Made by a program: the position numbers and the translations under genes | DNA from: an uncultured Alphaproteobacteria bacterium | GTDB lineage: Bacteria; Pseudomonadota; Alphaproteobacteria; HIMB59; GCA-002718135 | Length of the DNA: 64,000 nt | Reading direction: 5' to 3' | Assembly (NCBI GenBank): GCA_902590695.1 | Contig: CACIXR010000006.1 | Span: forward strand, 35,066 to 99,065 | Shown here: positions 25,293-34,357 of the stretch, piece by piece | How the letters are laid out: every line of letters begins with the position of its first letter | Numbering within the stretch: the stretch's first letter is position 1 | The notes under the pieces: generated by a model | What the model was told of the DNA's origin: nothing | Seen by the model: the letters and a program-made list of their open reading frames with translations, nothing else | Database searches by the model: none

Positions 25293-27326
25293 TTATAAAT
25301 TATTTTCTAAGTAATTTCGAACTGTTGTTGCAGATTTAGATATTATTTTATATAGTAATTGTATTTCCTCACCTTCTTGTAAATAATTTTTCCTATTACA
25401 TTTTTGTTGGTTTATAATCTTTTTATTATTAACATTAGTTTTAGTTAATATAACTAACCATTTATTTGATTTTATTAATCTTCCACATTTTTCAACTATT
25501 TTTTTATTTATATCCAATAAATATTTATCAAATGGTGGATCACTTATAAAGAACCCAACTGCTTCAGTATTACCATCTTTTATGACAGCTGTTTTAAATT
25601 CCAGTTTATCAAAATGATATAAAATATTTGATTTATCAGGGTTAAAATATTTTAAATTTTGATTGAAGTATACTAATTTGCCTCTTATTCTTGCAGATTT
25701 AAGTTCAAATTCTTTATTATCATTAATAATTGGATTTTGTGTAGCAATAAAATTCAGTTGATTATTATCAATAATTAAAAATTGATCTTCTTTTATATAT
25801 TTTGAAAGAGAAATTAATTCATTAAATTTTTCCATTTGATCTTCAAGTTGAAGCTGTTTTTCCATTTTTAATTTTTTTGCATTTTCCTTTAATCTTTTTT
25901 GATTAAGCGCAACAAGTTGTTTTTCATCTTCAATATTTTTATAATACCCTTCATATCTTTCATTTGCTCTTATAACCGCATGTAAATTTAATGCATGATT
26001 TGCTCCAAAAAGATTTTGCTCTCTATATCCAAGAGATTTTCGATAAAGTTGATCATCAAAATTTAGAAAAAGATCATTTCGATATGTTTGAACATATCTA
26101 ATTGATTGTCTAATCATGGTTTCTTTCCAGCCAGGTAAATAAACACCCAAACCATCAGTTTTTCTTTCCTTTTTTGGTTTTAAGAGCTCAGTCCAATCAT
26201 GTTTTTTATTCCCAAAATTTAATTTTGCATATTTGATAATTTCATTTGGGACGATATCATCCCAAATTGTGTAATGGAAATCAAAAGCATCTTTTATTTT
26301 AATTCCAGATGGAACAGTAATTTCGTAAAAATTAATATCTAATGTATGAAAAATTTCTGCAAAAACACTAAAATAAAACAAAAATTCTCTTGAATAAGAA
26401 ATAGCTAAACCTCCTCTGTAAGCATAAGGGACATAAACACCATCTTTATCAATGAAGGTCATTAAATATTTTAAGTCAATAATACCTTTATCAAATAATT
26501 CTTGATTATTAGTTATTAAACCTATTAATAATCTTGTAACAGTATGTGCATTAGATATAGTTCCACAATCGTCTGTGCCTCGGTATTTAGTTTTTCCTTG
26601 AAAAATAGGCTCTGCGTTTTTTGTGGCATAAATCTTAGCAGTACGTAAAACATCCTCTTCATCATACTCTTTTGGTATCTTACATCTTCCTCTTTTGGCT
26701 TGTAATTTAATATCCATTAAATCTACAGTTGCCCTAGAGATAAACCATTCATTGATCATCTTTATTTCTTTATCTGATAATCCTAAATGATCTTTTTCAA
26801 TTGAATACATTTGTGCAAGCATAGATAAAGTTTTCCAGTAGCTATAATGATTATCTCCTTGTTGCAGTTTAAAGGAGTCTGTTGAAGAGTAATAAAGAAG
26901 ATAATTTTTTAATAAATCAGTATTACGATCAGGGATTTTTTTAAGAGTATTTCCAAAAAATTGTCTAAATTTTGCATACATAATGCAACTATCCCAATCT
27001 AGAGAGGTTCCCATCTTAAAAGCTTCTCTACTAGTTTTATAGATGATCGAATCAAATTTTTTGAGATGATCAAAACATAACTGGTCACCATTATTTGCTT
27101 GAAATTCTCGAACAATCTTTGGAGTGCCCATATCTTTATAATGATCTTGAATTACTTCGTCATAGTATTTAATGTCTTTAACAAGTGACCAATTTTTTGG
27201 AATTTTAATATTTTCAATTTCTTCAATTGAAAAATGTTGTACTAATTCATTTCTATCAATTAATTTTTCGTATGAAAATGCAGAGATATTAAAAAATATA
27301 ATAAATATTAGTATTAGAAATTTCAT
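25293..27326 (-). CDS. Large exported protein with an alginate-lyase-like alpha/alpha barrel
   Basis: The 677-residue product has a signal peptide (about residues 1-18). The central part (about 60-340) resembles an alpha/alpha-toroid alginate-lyase domain, including GDNHYSYWKTLSMLAQ, NEWFISRA, CGTISNAHTVTRLLIG and DGVYVPYAYRGGLAISYSRE (in parts). A Lys/Glu-rich helical segment follows (about 470-500), then a C-terminal beta-rich part. The role could be polysaccharide cleavage, but a specific substrate cannot be named. It converges on the membrane protein gene with four bases between the ends. Confidence 0.6.
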   Translation of the reverse strand: MKFLILIFIIFFNISAFSYEKLIDRNELVQHFSIEEIENIKIPKNWSLVKDIKYYDEVIQDHYKDMGTPKIVREFQANNGDQLCFDHLKKFDSIIYKTSREAFKMGTSLDWDSCIMYAKFRQFFGNTLKKIPDRNTDLLKNYLLYYSSTDSFKLQQGDNHYSYWKTLSMLAQMYSIEKDHLGLSDKEIKMINEWFISRATVDLMDIKLQAKRGRCKIPKEYDEEDVLRTAKIYATKNAEPIFQGKTKYRGTDDCGTISNAHTVTRLLIGLITNNQELFDKGIIDLKYLMTFIDKDGVYVPYAYRGGLAISYSREFLFYFSVFAEIFHTLDINFYEITVPSGIKIKDAFDFHYTIWDDIVPNEIIKYAKLNFGNKKHDWTELLKPKKERKTDGLGVYLPGWKETMIRQSIRYVQTYRNDLFLNFDDQLYRKSLGYREQNLFGANHALNLHAVIRANERYEGYYKNIEDEKQLVALNQKRLKENAKKLKMEKQLQLEDQMEKFNELISLSKYIKEDQFLIIDNNQLNFIATQNPIINDNKEFELKSARIRGKLVYFNQNLKYFNPDKSNILYHFDKLEFKTAVIKDGNTEAVGFFISDPPFDKYLLDINKKIVEKCGRLIKSNKWLVILTKTNVNNKKIINQQKCNRKNYLQEGEEIQLLYKIISKSATTVRNYLENNL

Positions 27327-27479
27327 ATGTTTATGTAATTCGTATTATATCTAGTTGAAATAAATTCATTAAATGATATTTTTTTAAAATAGACTAATTT
27401 TTTTAATAATAACTAATTAATTTTAATAAAATTATTAAATTTAATAGAAATGTAACAAATATATATTACTTCAATAAAA

Positions 27480-27522
27480 GAACGATTTGACTCTATTGCG
27501 GTTCAAAAGCAGCTAAAATGAG
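27480..27522 (+). ncRNA. SAM-II/SAM-V type S-adenosylmethionine riboswitch
   Basis: A short P1 stem (GAAC 27480-27483 with GTTC 27501-27504) encloses a 17-base loop. That loop can form an H-type pseudoknot with the 3' side: CTC 27491-27493 with GAG 27520-27522, and TTGC 27496-27499 with GCAG 27509-27512. The core bases CTATTGC and AGCTAAAAT match the known SAM-II/SAM-V core in order and spacing. It is followed by an intrinsic terminator and a small gene. SAM-V is known to be common in marine bacteria. The match is by eye, not by a covariance model. Confidence 0.75.
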
Positions 27523-27535
27523 ATAAGTATAAATT

Positions 27536-27574
27536 TATCCTCCCATTAAGAAAAATGGTGAGGATATTTTTTTT
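27536..27574 (+). terminator. Intrinsic terminator downstream of the SAM-type aptamer
   Basis: A 12-bp stem (TATCCTC-CCATT / AATGG-T-GAGGATA, with one bulged T) with a 6-base loop is followed by eight Ts at 27567-27574. It sits between the aptamer and the ribosome site (AGGAG) of the gene at 27586. Its 5' arm (27535-27542) can instead pair with GAGATAA at 27520-27526, which includes the aptamer pseudoknot bases. Confidence 0.8.
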
Positions 27575-27585
27575 AGGAGATAATT

Positions 27586-27843
27586 ATGAATTTATGTGTT
27601 GTATCCAAAGGATCTTTTACCAAATAAGATTACATGGAATTATTTAATTTTTTTAAAGATGATATTGAAAAATATACAGATGCGTTTGACATGGCATTTG
27701 TGAAAGATGGCCACGTGATGACTATGTGTAATGTAACTGATGAAGAGAAATTTTACGCTTTATTTGATGACCCAAAATCAAAAGAATTTGATTCAAAATT
27801 TAATAGTACAGATACAGTGTATTCTTTTCAAAAGGTAGAATAG
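27586..27843 (+). pseudogene. Small alpha/beta-barrel-like protein under the SAM switch, interrupted by TAA at codon 14
   Basis: A good ribosome site (AGGAG) precedes the ATG at 27586, giving MNLCVVSKGSFTK. A TAA follows at 27625-27627. The frame continues as DYMELFNFFKDDIEKYT to a stop at 27843 and keeps a normal small-domain pattern, including DDPKSKEFDSKF near the end. The layout resembles the protein at 17297-17566. If the TAA is real, only the part from the ATG at 27634 (69 residues, no clear ribosome site) could be made. It ends exactly where ureG ends on the other strand. Confidence 0.65.
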
Positions 27844-28455
27844 TTATAATCCACCATTTGAAGTTAAGAAGTCAGAAATTTTTTCTATACCGTTATTATT
27901 TTTCATTTCACCAAAAATATAAGGTAAACCATTTCTGGCTTCATTGACATCTTGTTTCATTTGTTCTAAATCAACATTAACATATGGAGCTAGGTCAACT
28001 TTATTAATTACGAGTAAATCAGATTTTCTTATAGCTGGTGCTTTTTTTCTCGGTATGTCTGCACCTTGCGCCACATCAATCATATAAATTGTTAAATCAA
28101 CTAATTCTGGACTAAAAGTTGCCGCTAAATTATCACCACCTGATTCAATAAGTATTAATTCTAGATCTGGAAATTTTTTTTTCATTTCATCTACTGCAAG
28201 TAAATTTATGGAGCAATCTTCTCTTATAGCGGTATGTGGACAGCCACCAGTTTCTACACCTTTAATTCTTTCTATAGGTAGAACCTGTGCTTTCATTAAA
28301 TATTCCGCATCTTCAGTTGTATAAATATCATTTGAAATAACTGCCATAGAAACTTTTTTAGATAAATGACGACATAATGCTTCTGTTAAACTAGTTTTAC
28401 CAGTCCCTATTCCACCACCTATTCCAACTTTTAAAGGTCCATTTATATTATTCAC
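27844..28455 (-). CDS. ureG: Urease accessory GTPase UreG
   Basis: The 203-residue product has the UreG P-loop [10 protein letters not shown], the [14 protein letters not shown] switch region, the metal-binding [15 protein letters not shown] block (CPH) and the NKVDLAPYV guanine-specificity motif. UreG delivers nickel to the urease apoprotein in a GTP-dependent complex with UreF and UreD. It is the last gene of the cluster and overlaps ureF by four bases. Confidence 0.97.
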   Translation of the reverse strand: MNNINGPLKVGIGGGIGTGKTSLTEALCRHLSKKVSMAVISNDIYTTEDAEYLMKAQVLPIERIKGVETGGCPHTAIREDCSINLLAVDEMKKKFPDLELILIESGGDNLAATFSPELVDLTIYMIDVAQGADIPRKKAPAIRKSDLLVINKVDLAPYVNVDLEQMKQDVNEARNGLPYIFGEMKNNNGIEKISDFLTSNGGL

Positions 28456-29087
28456 GTTAAATAAATCCTTGAGTCTAAATTTTCATGCTTAATGGCATAA
28501 ATATCACCAATAAAAAAACTTGTACCTATATCTTTAAGATTTAGTTTATCTGATTGATTTAAAAAATCTTGAATTTGATTAATAAAAATAACATTTAGAC
28601 TCTGTCCATCTTTTTGAGACATTGGTATATGTTTTACACATACATTTATTAAATTAGAAATGAATGATTGTAGATAAAACTTAATTAAATCATCAAACTT
28701 AATGTCAAAATGCAATCCAGCTTTCGCCAAACAATATATAAATGATGTATTTTCAGGCAGAGATAATTCCCAACTATCTTTCATGATTTTACGAAAAGAA
28801 TTTCCCATATCTATCATTTCTATTTGTCTTTCTTTAGAGGAAGCACTTGCTAAGATTAATTGATTAATTTCCTTACCTTTGTAAATTGACTTCATAAAAA
28901 TATAGTCATTTCTTAATGTGCCATAAAATAAAAGTGCATCTAAAAATTCTTTAACATCATTATTATTTTTAATTTTTTTATCATCAATCAGCGCTTCTAA
29001 ACCATGAGAGTATGCATAAGAGCCAATAGGAAAAGAAGATGAAAACCATACTTGTAGTATTTGATGAGGATCTTTAAATTTTTTCAT
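28452..29087 (-). CDS. ureF: Urease accessory protein UreF
   Basis: The 211-residue product is helical, with the UreF N-terminal motif [13 protein letters not shown] and the [19 protein letters not shown] C-terminal block (here [14 protein letters not shown]). The start is placed at the ATG at 29087 (MKKFKDPHQ), because the longer frame upstream lies entirely within ureE. UreF bridges UreD and UreG and gates nickel insertion. It starts one base after ureE. Confidence 0.93.
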   Translation of the reverse strand: MKKFKDPHQILQVWFSSSFPIGSYAYSHGLEALIDDKKIKNNNDVKEFLDALLFYGTLRNDYIFMKSIYKGKEINQLILASASSKERQIEMIDMGNSFRKIMKDSWELSLPENTSFIYCLAKAGLHFDIKFDDLIKFYLQSFISNLINVCVKHIPMSQKDGQSLNVIFINQIQDFLNQSDKLNLKDIGTSFFIGDIYAIKHENLDSRIYLT

Positions 29088-29088
29088 T

Positions 29089-29535
29089 TTAATGTTTGTG
29101 GCTATGTGTTCTGCCCATACCATAAGCGCCACCTTCAGGTTTAAATTTTTCAAAAACTTTTTTTACATTTCCGTGTAATTTTAGAACCATATCAAGAATT
29201 ACAGCATCATCTTGAATAAGAATTCTGTTTTCTTCAATTTGACATGGCAGATGTCTATTTCCTATGTGCCATATAATTTGCTTTAAATTATTACCTGTTA
29301 TTTCAATTAAATTTTCTTCTTTAGATAGAACTTTAATTAAATTTCCATTTTCTAATTCAAAATAATTATTTTCATCAACACTGACTGTTTCTTCAAGATT
29401 AACTAAAAATTCAGTTCCATTATTTGCTGTAAGTTTTTTTCTACGTATAAATCTTTCTTCATAAGATAATGAGATTTCATCTAATAATTCTTTGTTTTCA
29501 TGATTGTGAAGAATTATTTTTAAAGAAGTATCCAT
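29089..29535 (-). CDS. ureE: Urease accessory nickel chaperone UreE
   Basis: The 148-residue product begins MDTSLKIILHNHE (ATG at 29535; a longer frame would run into ureC). It contains the UreE_N beta domain and a C-terminal domain with IGNRHLPCQIEE, the conserved metal-site HxxP region, and a final GRTHSHKH tail with histidines. It passes nickel to UreG. The histidine tail is short compared with long His-rich UreE proteins. Confidence 0.93.
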   Translation of the reverse strand: MDTSLKIILHNHENKELLDEISLSYEERFIRRKKLTANNGTEFLVNLEETVSVDENNYFELENGNLIKVLSKEENLIEITGNNLKQIIWHIGNRHLPCQIEENRILIQDDAVILDMVLKLHGNVKKVFEKFKPEGGAYGMGRTHSHKH

Positions 29536-29536
29536 T

Positions 29537-31243
29537 TTAGTACATAAAATAACGTTGAGCCAACGGTAATGTTTCAGCCGGTTCACAAGTAATTAACTCG
29601 CCATCTGCTAAAACTTCATAGGTTTCTGGGTTAACTTCTATTTTTGGATAATAATCATTTAATATCATATCTTTTTTAGAAATTTTTCTGATATTTTTAA
29701 CAGGTAATAGAGATTTATTTACTCCAGAATTTTTGAATGAATTTTTATCTAAAGAGGCTTTACTTACAAAAGTTGCAGTAGATTGTTCTAATGATTTCCC
29801 AAAAGAGGAAAACATTGGTCGTGAATATACTGGTTGAGGTGTTGGAATAGAGGCATTCGGATCACCCATTTGTGAACAAGCAATACTTCCACCTTGTAAA
29901 ACCATTTCAGGTTTAACACCAAAAAAGGCAGTATCCCAAATAACAATATCAGCACGTTTATTTTTTTCAATACTTCCAATATGTTCGGAAATACCATGGG
30001 CAATTGCAGGATTAATTGTATATTTAGCAATGTATCTTTTAACTCTTACATTGTCGTTATTACCCTTCTCATCTTTTAATTGTCCCCGTTGAACTTTCAT
30101 TTTATGTGCTGTTTGCCATGTTCTAATAATAACCTCGCCTACACGACCCATTGCTTGACTATCAGAAGCAATAATTGAAAATGCACCCATATCATGAAGT
30201 ATATCTTCAGCTGCAATTGTTTCTTTTCGAATACGACTTTCGGCAAATGCTACATCTTCTGGTATAGATTTATCTAAGTGATGGCATACCATTAACATAT
30301 CCAAATGCTCTTCAACTGTATTAACTGTATAGGGTCTCGTTGGGTTAGTAGAAGAAGGAATAACATATTGTTCACCGCAAACTTTTATAATATCGGGTGC
30401 ATGACCACCACCAGCTCCTTCAGTGTGAAAAGCGTGAATGGTTCTTCCATTAATTGCTTTTATCGTGCTCTCTACAAATCCACTTTCATTTAATGTATCA
30501 GTGTGAATCATAACTTGAATGTCATGTTCATCAGCAACATTTAAACAATTATCGATAGCTGCTGGAGTTGTACCCCAATCTTCGTGAAGTTTTAACGAAC
30601 TTGCTCCAGCAATTACTTGTTCTTCGAGAGCTTTAGGTAAAGAACTATTTCCTTTACCTGCAAATGCTAAGTTCATAGGAAAAGCATCAGCAGATTGTAT
30701 CATTCTCTCTATGTGCCATGGCCCAGGTGTAACTGTAGTTGCCAAGGTGCCATGTGCAGGACCAGTTCCACCTCCCAGCATAGTTGTAATACCTGAATGA
30801 AGTGCATCATCTATTTGCTGAGGACAAATAAAATGGATATGACTATCAAAACCACCAGCTGTTATTATCTTACCTTCACCTGCAATTATTTCTGTTCCTG
30901 GTCCAATAATAATATTTACGTTTGGTTGTGTGTCTGGATTACCAGCCTTACCAATTTCATTAATTAAGCCATCTTTAAGACCAATATCTGCTTTGTAAAT
31001 TCCATTTACATCTACTATTAAAGCGTTTGTTATAACTGTATCAACAGCTCCATCTTTACGAGATACTTGAGATTGCCCCATTCCATCTCGAATGACTTTT
31101 CCGCCACCAAATTTTACTTCTTCTCCGTATGTTGTTAAATCTTTTTCAACTTCAATAAATAGTTCAGTGTCAGCAAGTCTAACCTTATCACCAGTTGTTG
31201 GTCCATACATATCGGCATAAGCTTCTCTTTTTATTTTTTTCAT
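29537..31243 (-). CDS. ureC: Urease alpha subunit UreC
   Basis: The 568-residue catalytic subunit hydrolyses urea to ammonia and carbamate. All active-site residues are visible: H135 and H137 (HIH), carbamylated K218 and H220 (LKLHEDWG), H247, H273, the flap C320-H321-H322 and D361 (SDSQAMGR). Length and motifs are fully standard. It overlaps ureB by one base and is followed by ureE. Confidence 0.98.
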   Translation of the reverse strand: MKKIKREAYADMYGPTTGDKVRLADTELFIEVEKDLTTYGEEVKFGGGKVIRDGMGQSQVSRKDGAVDTVITNALIVDVNGIYKADIGLKDGLINEIGKAGNPDTQPNVNIIIGPGTEIIAGEGKIITAGGFDSHIHFICPQQIDDALHSGITTMLGGGTGPAHGTLATTVTPGPWHIERMIQSADAFPMNLAFAGKGNSSLPKALEEQVIAGASSLKLHEDWGTTPAAIDNCLNVADEHDIQVMIHTDTLNESGFVESTIKAINGRTIHAFHTEGAGGGHAPDIIKVCGEQYVIPSSTNPTRPYTVNTVEEHLDMLMVCHHLDKSIPEDVAFAESRIRKETIAAEDILHDMGAFSIIASDSQAMGRVGEVIIRTWQTAHKMKVQRGQLKDEKGNNDNVRVKRYIAKYTINPAIAHGISEHIGSIEKNKRADIVIWDTAFFGVKPEMVLQGGSIACSQMGDPNASIPTPQPVYSRPMFSSFGKSLEQSTATFVSKASLDKNSFKNSGVNKSLLPVKNIRKISKKDMILNDYYPKIEVNPETYEVLADGELITCEPAETLPLAQRYFMY

Positions 31244-31551
31244 TACAATTTACCCATAACTTTCTTATTAAAACCAAATATCTTTCTATTTCCTGTAATT
31301 GGAATTAATTCTACATCTTTTGATTGACCAGGTTCAAACCGAACAGCTGTTCCAGATGGTATATCTAAACGCATACCGTTTGATTTTTCTCTATCAAATT
31401 TCAAATATTCATTTGTTTCAGCAAAGTGATAATGACTACCAACTTGAATTGGACGATCACCACTATTTGAAACTTTTAAAGTTATTGATTGTCTTTCATC
31501 ATTCAAATTAATATCACTATTTTGTTTTGTTATTATTTCACCAGGTTTCAT
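31243..31551 (-). CDS. ureB: Urease beta subunit UreB
   Basis: The 102-residue product shows the UreB hallmarks KPGEII at the start, [39 protein letters not shown] (in parts) and the GNRKIFGFN ending. It is a separate small subunit, as in most bacteria, and packs against UreC. It overlaps ureA and ureC by one base each. Confidence 0.97.
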   Translation of the reverse strand: MKPGEIITKQNSDINLNDERQSITLKVSNSGDRPIQVGSHYHFAETNEYLKFDREKSNGMRLDIPSGTAVRFEPGQSKDVELIPITGNRKIFGFNKKVMGKL

Positions 31552-31853
31552 TATCTTATTGGTTTATGTACTGTTACTAATTTTGTTCCATCTGGAAATG
31601 TTGCTTCAACTTGTACTTCTGGAATCATATCTGGAATACCATCCATACAATCCTCTTTTTTTACTACATGCGCTCCTGTTTCCATTAATTCTGATACCAT
31701 TTTTCCATCTCTTGCACCTTCTATGACAAAATCTGTTATCAACGCTATCGCTTCTGGATAATTAAGTTTAACACCTCTTTCAAGACGTTTTCTAGCAACA
31801 TTAGCTGCCATACTGACCATCAACTTATCTTTTTCTCTTGGTGTTAATTTCAT
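31551..31853 (-). CDS. ureA: Urease gamma subunit UreA
   Basis: The 100-residue product starts [20 protein letters not shown] and contains [21 protein letters not shown] and the [19 protein letters not shown] ending. It is the standard gamma subunit. It lies directly after ureD and overlaps ureB by one base. Confidence 0.97.
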   Translation of the reverse strand: MKLTPREKDKLMVSMAANVARKRLERGVKLNYPEAIALITDFVIEGARDGKMVSELMETGAHVVKKEDCMDGIPDMIPEVQVEATFPDGTKLVTVHKPIR

Positions 31854-32651
31854 TTATAGATCCCAACTTTTTGATAGTTTATCATTTATTATATTTTTCA
31901 TAATAAAATTTAGTGTTTTTTTTAAATCATAATTATCATCAGCTAAGCACCTAATTACAATCTTATCATCAAATTTTGTCATTTCACAATAATGATTTTC
32001 TAAGTTATTTATAACTTTACTTAACTCAGACTCAAGTTGATGAATAATATCACCAAAAATTAAAATTGTTGATAAAGATGATTGGTTATAAAATGTATAA
32101 TTGTTATTAAAATTATCAATCGTTGATCCTTTTATATTAATTGCTTCAAAATGCTTTATTGTAGAATTCGTAAAAATTTTCCATTGATCAGAAAAAGAAA
32201 TATTTTTAATTTTTTCAGACATTGCTTTTCTTCCAAAAATTGTAGTTTCACAAAAAATTAAATTAGAATTATTTGATAAATTAATATTTATACTTCTTCT
32301 TAATTTTGAATTATCAAATAAAATTAACTCTTTGGGCAACCAATACAAATTTGAATTATTTAAATTGATATTTATGTCTACTTTTGCAGGATCACCTATT
32401 CCTGAATAAATTTTATCAGCGGCTTGCGTACAAATACTTAATTCAGAATTATGAATTGTAGCATTAATTTCAATATTATCATTACAAGTAATTCCTCCTG
32501 CAGTGTTAATTAAAACTAATTCTTTATTATTATTATTATAATTATTTGGATTTAAAATTTTACAACAACCACTTTGAAAAAATTTTTTAAAATTATTATC
32601 AAATAATTCAATATTAATTTTGCCATTTGATCTTTGAAGTAATTTATCCAT
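31854..32651 (-). CDS. ureD: Urease accessory protein UreD
   Basis: The 265-residue product is the scaffold that binds the urease apoprotein with UreF and UreG. The conserved NTAGGITCNDNIEI, CTQAADKIYSG and LPKELILFDNSKL blocks are visible. It is the first gene of the ureDABCEFG run and ends one base before ureA. No nickel or urea transporter gene adjoins the cluster in this window. Confidence 0.93.
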   Translation of the reverse strand: MDKLLQRSNGKINIELFDNNFKKFFQSGCCKILNPNNYNNNNKELVLINTAGGITCNDNIEINATIHNSELSICTQAADKIYSGIGDPAKVDININLNNSNLYWLPKELILFDNSKLRRSININLSNNSNLIFCETTIFGRKAMSEKIKNISFSDQWKIFTNSTIKHFEAINIKGSTIDNFNNNYTFYNQSSLSTILIFGDIIHQLESELSKVINNLENHYCEMTKFDDKIVIRCLADDNYDLKKTLNFIMKNIINDKLSKSWDL

Positions 32652-32700
32652 AATTATTCAATTAAGTATAATCTAAACAAAATATATGAAAATAAATATT

Positions 32701-32777
32701 TGGCGTGCCCGGCATGATTCGAACATGCGGCCCCCAGATTAGGAATCTGGTGCTCTATCCTACTGAGCTACGGGCAC
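32701..32777 (-). tRNA. tRNA-Arg (anticodon CCU)
   Basis: On the minus strand the sequence folds into a full cloverleaf. The acceptor is GTGCCCG / CGGGCAC, the D arm starts GTAGCTCAG, the anticodon stem is CCAGA / TCTGG around the loop TTCCTAA (anticodon CCT), and the T arm is GCATG-TTCGAAT-CATGC. A genomically encoded CCA end is present. It reads AGG arginine codons. Confidence 0.97.
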
Positions 32778-32784
32778 TCCTAAT

Positions 32785-33069
32785 TTAATTTTTATGATTT
32801 AATGTTACTTTACCAGTCTTCGTATCAACAACATCAAATGTTTTTTCATTATTACTCATTCTTTTTGATCTAGCGGCTGAAGCTCGCTCCATAGCATCAT
32901 TATCAGCATATAATGAAATAGCCATAACAGTTGTTTCGCTTGCACGAATTTGTAATAATTGTTCTGCTTCAGGAAATTCACCTGGTGCTTTTGTTGAATA
33001 ATCCTTAATTGATTCATCAGCATCTTCTTTAGACTTAAAATTAATAGTTGTTATCCTTGCAACTGACAT
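32785..33069 (-). CDS. Small ABM-like alpha/beta protein
   Basis: The 94-residue product starts SVARITTINFKSKEDADESI and has AEQLLQIRASETTVMAISLY (in parts), a strand-helix-strand pattern of dimeric alpha/beta-barrel proteins. No catalytic residue stands out. A ribosome site (AGGAG) precedes the ATG. The gene sits next to the tRNA on the same strand. Confidence 0.6.
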   Translation of the reverse strand: MSVARITTINFKSKEDADESIKDYSTKAPGEFPEAEQLLQIRASETTVMAISLYADNDAMERASAARSKRMSNNEKTFDVVDTKTGKVTLNHKN

Positions 33070-33093
33070 ATTTAGCTCCTTTAAATATAATTT

Positions 33094-33273
33094 TTATAAC
33101 CATGAATAACCGACACAGGCCAATGCTATAATTAAAAAAAAATTCATAACTCTTTTTCTATTTTTAACTTGCTGATCGTTTAAATTTTCATTTCTTGATA
33201 GATAATATAGATAACATCCAATTGCGAATGCTACAAATCCTCCAAGATAAGCATACCATTGTAATTCGGTCAT
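33094..33273 (-). CDS. Small two-helix membrane protein
   Basis: A 59-residue frame from the ATG at 33273 encodes two hydrophobic segments (about 6-24 and 43-58) joined by a polar loop rich in Asn, Gln and Lys. It is too short for standard gene lists. It lies on the same strand as, and 24 bases upstream of, the small protein gene at 32785-33069. I do not recognise a family. Confidence 0.45.
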   Translation of the reverse strand: MTELQWYAYLGGFVAFAIGCYLYYLSRNENLNDQQVKNRKRVMNFFLIIALACVGYSWL

Positions 33274-33322
33274 TTATTTAATTTATATATTATTATATAA
33301 AAAATTATAATTTTTTTTAATT

Positions 33323-34351
33323 ATGTCTTACAAAGCTAAAACAAATAGATATCAAAAATTAATTTATAGAAGATGTGGAAATAGTGGTTTACTTTTACCA
33401 CCTATTACACTGGGTCTTTGGCATAATTTTGGTGGTAAAAAATCTATGTCAAAAGAAGCAAAGAAAATGCTTTTTAGAGCATTTGATAGAGGTGTAACTC
33501 ATTTTGATTTAGCAAATAATTATGGTCCGCCAGCAGGATCTGCAGAAGAAAATTTTGGTAAAGTTATGAACTCTGATTTTAAGAAATATAGAGACGAAAT
33601 GATAATATCAAGCAAGGCAGGCTATCATATGTGGGATGGCCCATATGGTGAATGGGGTTCCAAAAAATACTTAACTGCAAGCCTTGATCAAAGCTTAAAA
33701 AGAATGAAGCTAGAATATGTAGATATATTTTATTCTCATCGTTTTGATCCACTAACACCATTAGAAGAGACAGCAGATGCATTAGCTCAATCAATTACAA
33801 GTGGTAAGGCTTTATATGTAGGAATTTCATCATATAGTTCAAAACAAACAATTAAAATGAACAAGTTATTAAAAGACAGAGGAGTTAGTTGTTTAATTCA
33901 TCAACCTTCTTATTCAATGATTAATAGATGGGTGGAAAAAGATTTATTATCTACATTAAAAAAATTAGGTATAGGATGTATTGCATTCTCTCCTCTCGCT
34001 CAAGGAATGTTATCAGGTAAATATTTAAAAAAAATACCTAAAGTTTCAAGGATTTCAGATAATTCGTCTCTTGATAAAAAAATGATTACAAAAAGTTATT
34101 TAATTAAAATTAAAGAGTTAACTAAAATTGCAAATAGAAGAGAGCAATCTTTACCTCAAATGGCTCTTTCTTGGATACTTCGTCACCCGACTATGACATC
34201 AGCTCTAATTGGTGCAAGAACAGTAAAGCAATTAGACGAGTGTTTGGATAGTCAAAATAATCTAACTTTTAGTAATTTTGAGTTAAAAGAAATAGATAAA
34301 TATGCAAAAGAAGAAAAAATTAATCTGTGGGCTAAATCAAGTACAGATTAA
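33323..34351 (+). CDS. Aldo/keto reductase (YghZ-like)
   Basis: The 342-residue product has the aldo/keto reductase barrel with the tetrad region FDLANNYGPPAGSAEENFGK (in parts: FDLANNYGPP), the lysine in IISSKAGYHMWDGPYGEWGS (in parts), YVDIFYSHRFDP and the late ALIGARTVKQL nucleotide-binding segment. It resembles the YghZ type, which reduces glyceraldehyde 3-phosphate-like or ketone substrates with NADPH. It opens a plus-strand sugar module. Confidence 0.92.
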   Translation: MSYKAKTNRYQKLIYRRCGNSGLLLPPITLGLWHNFGGKKSMSKEAKKMLFRAFDRGVTHFDLANNYGPPAGSAEENFGKVMNSDFKKYRDEMIISSKAGYHMWDGPYGEWGSKKYLTASLDQSLKRMKLEYVDIFYSHRFDPLTPLEETADALAQSITSGKALYVGISSYSSKQTIKMNKLLKDRGVSCLIHQPSYSMINRWVEKDLLSTLKKLGIGCIAFSPLAQGMLSGKYLKKIPKVSRISDNSSLDKKMITKSYLIKIKELTKIANRREQSLPQMALSWILRHPTMTSALIGARTVKQLDECLDSQNNLTFSNFELKEIDKYAKEEKINLWAKSSTD

Positions 34352-34357
34352 TATGTA

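Noticed and set aside
29088..29153. Longer ureF start
   Set aside because: It extends into ureE, and the added residues are unlike UreF; the ATG at 29087 fits.
29536..29586. Longer ureE start
   Set aside because: The extra N-terminal residues lie in the end of ureC and are unlike UreE; the ATG at 29535 gives a normal N-terminus.
31299..31761. Open frames antisense to ureA and ureB
   Set aside because: The opposite strand carries complete, highly conserved urease subunits; the antisense frames are by-products of their codon pattern.
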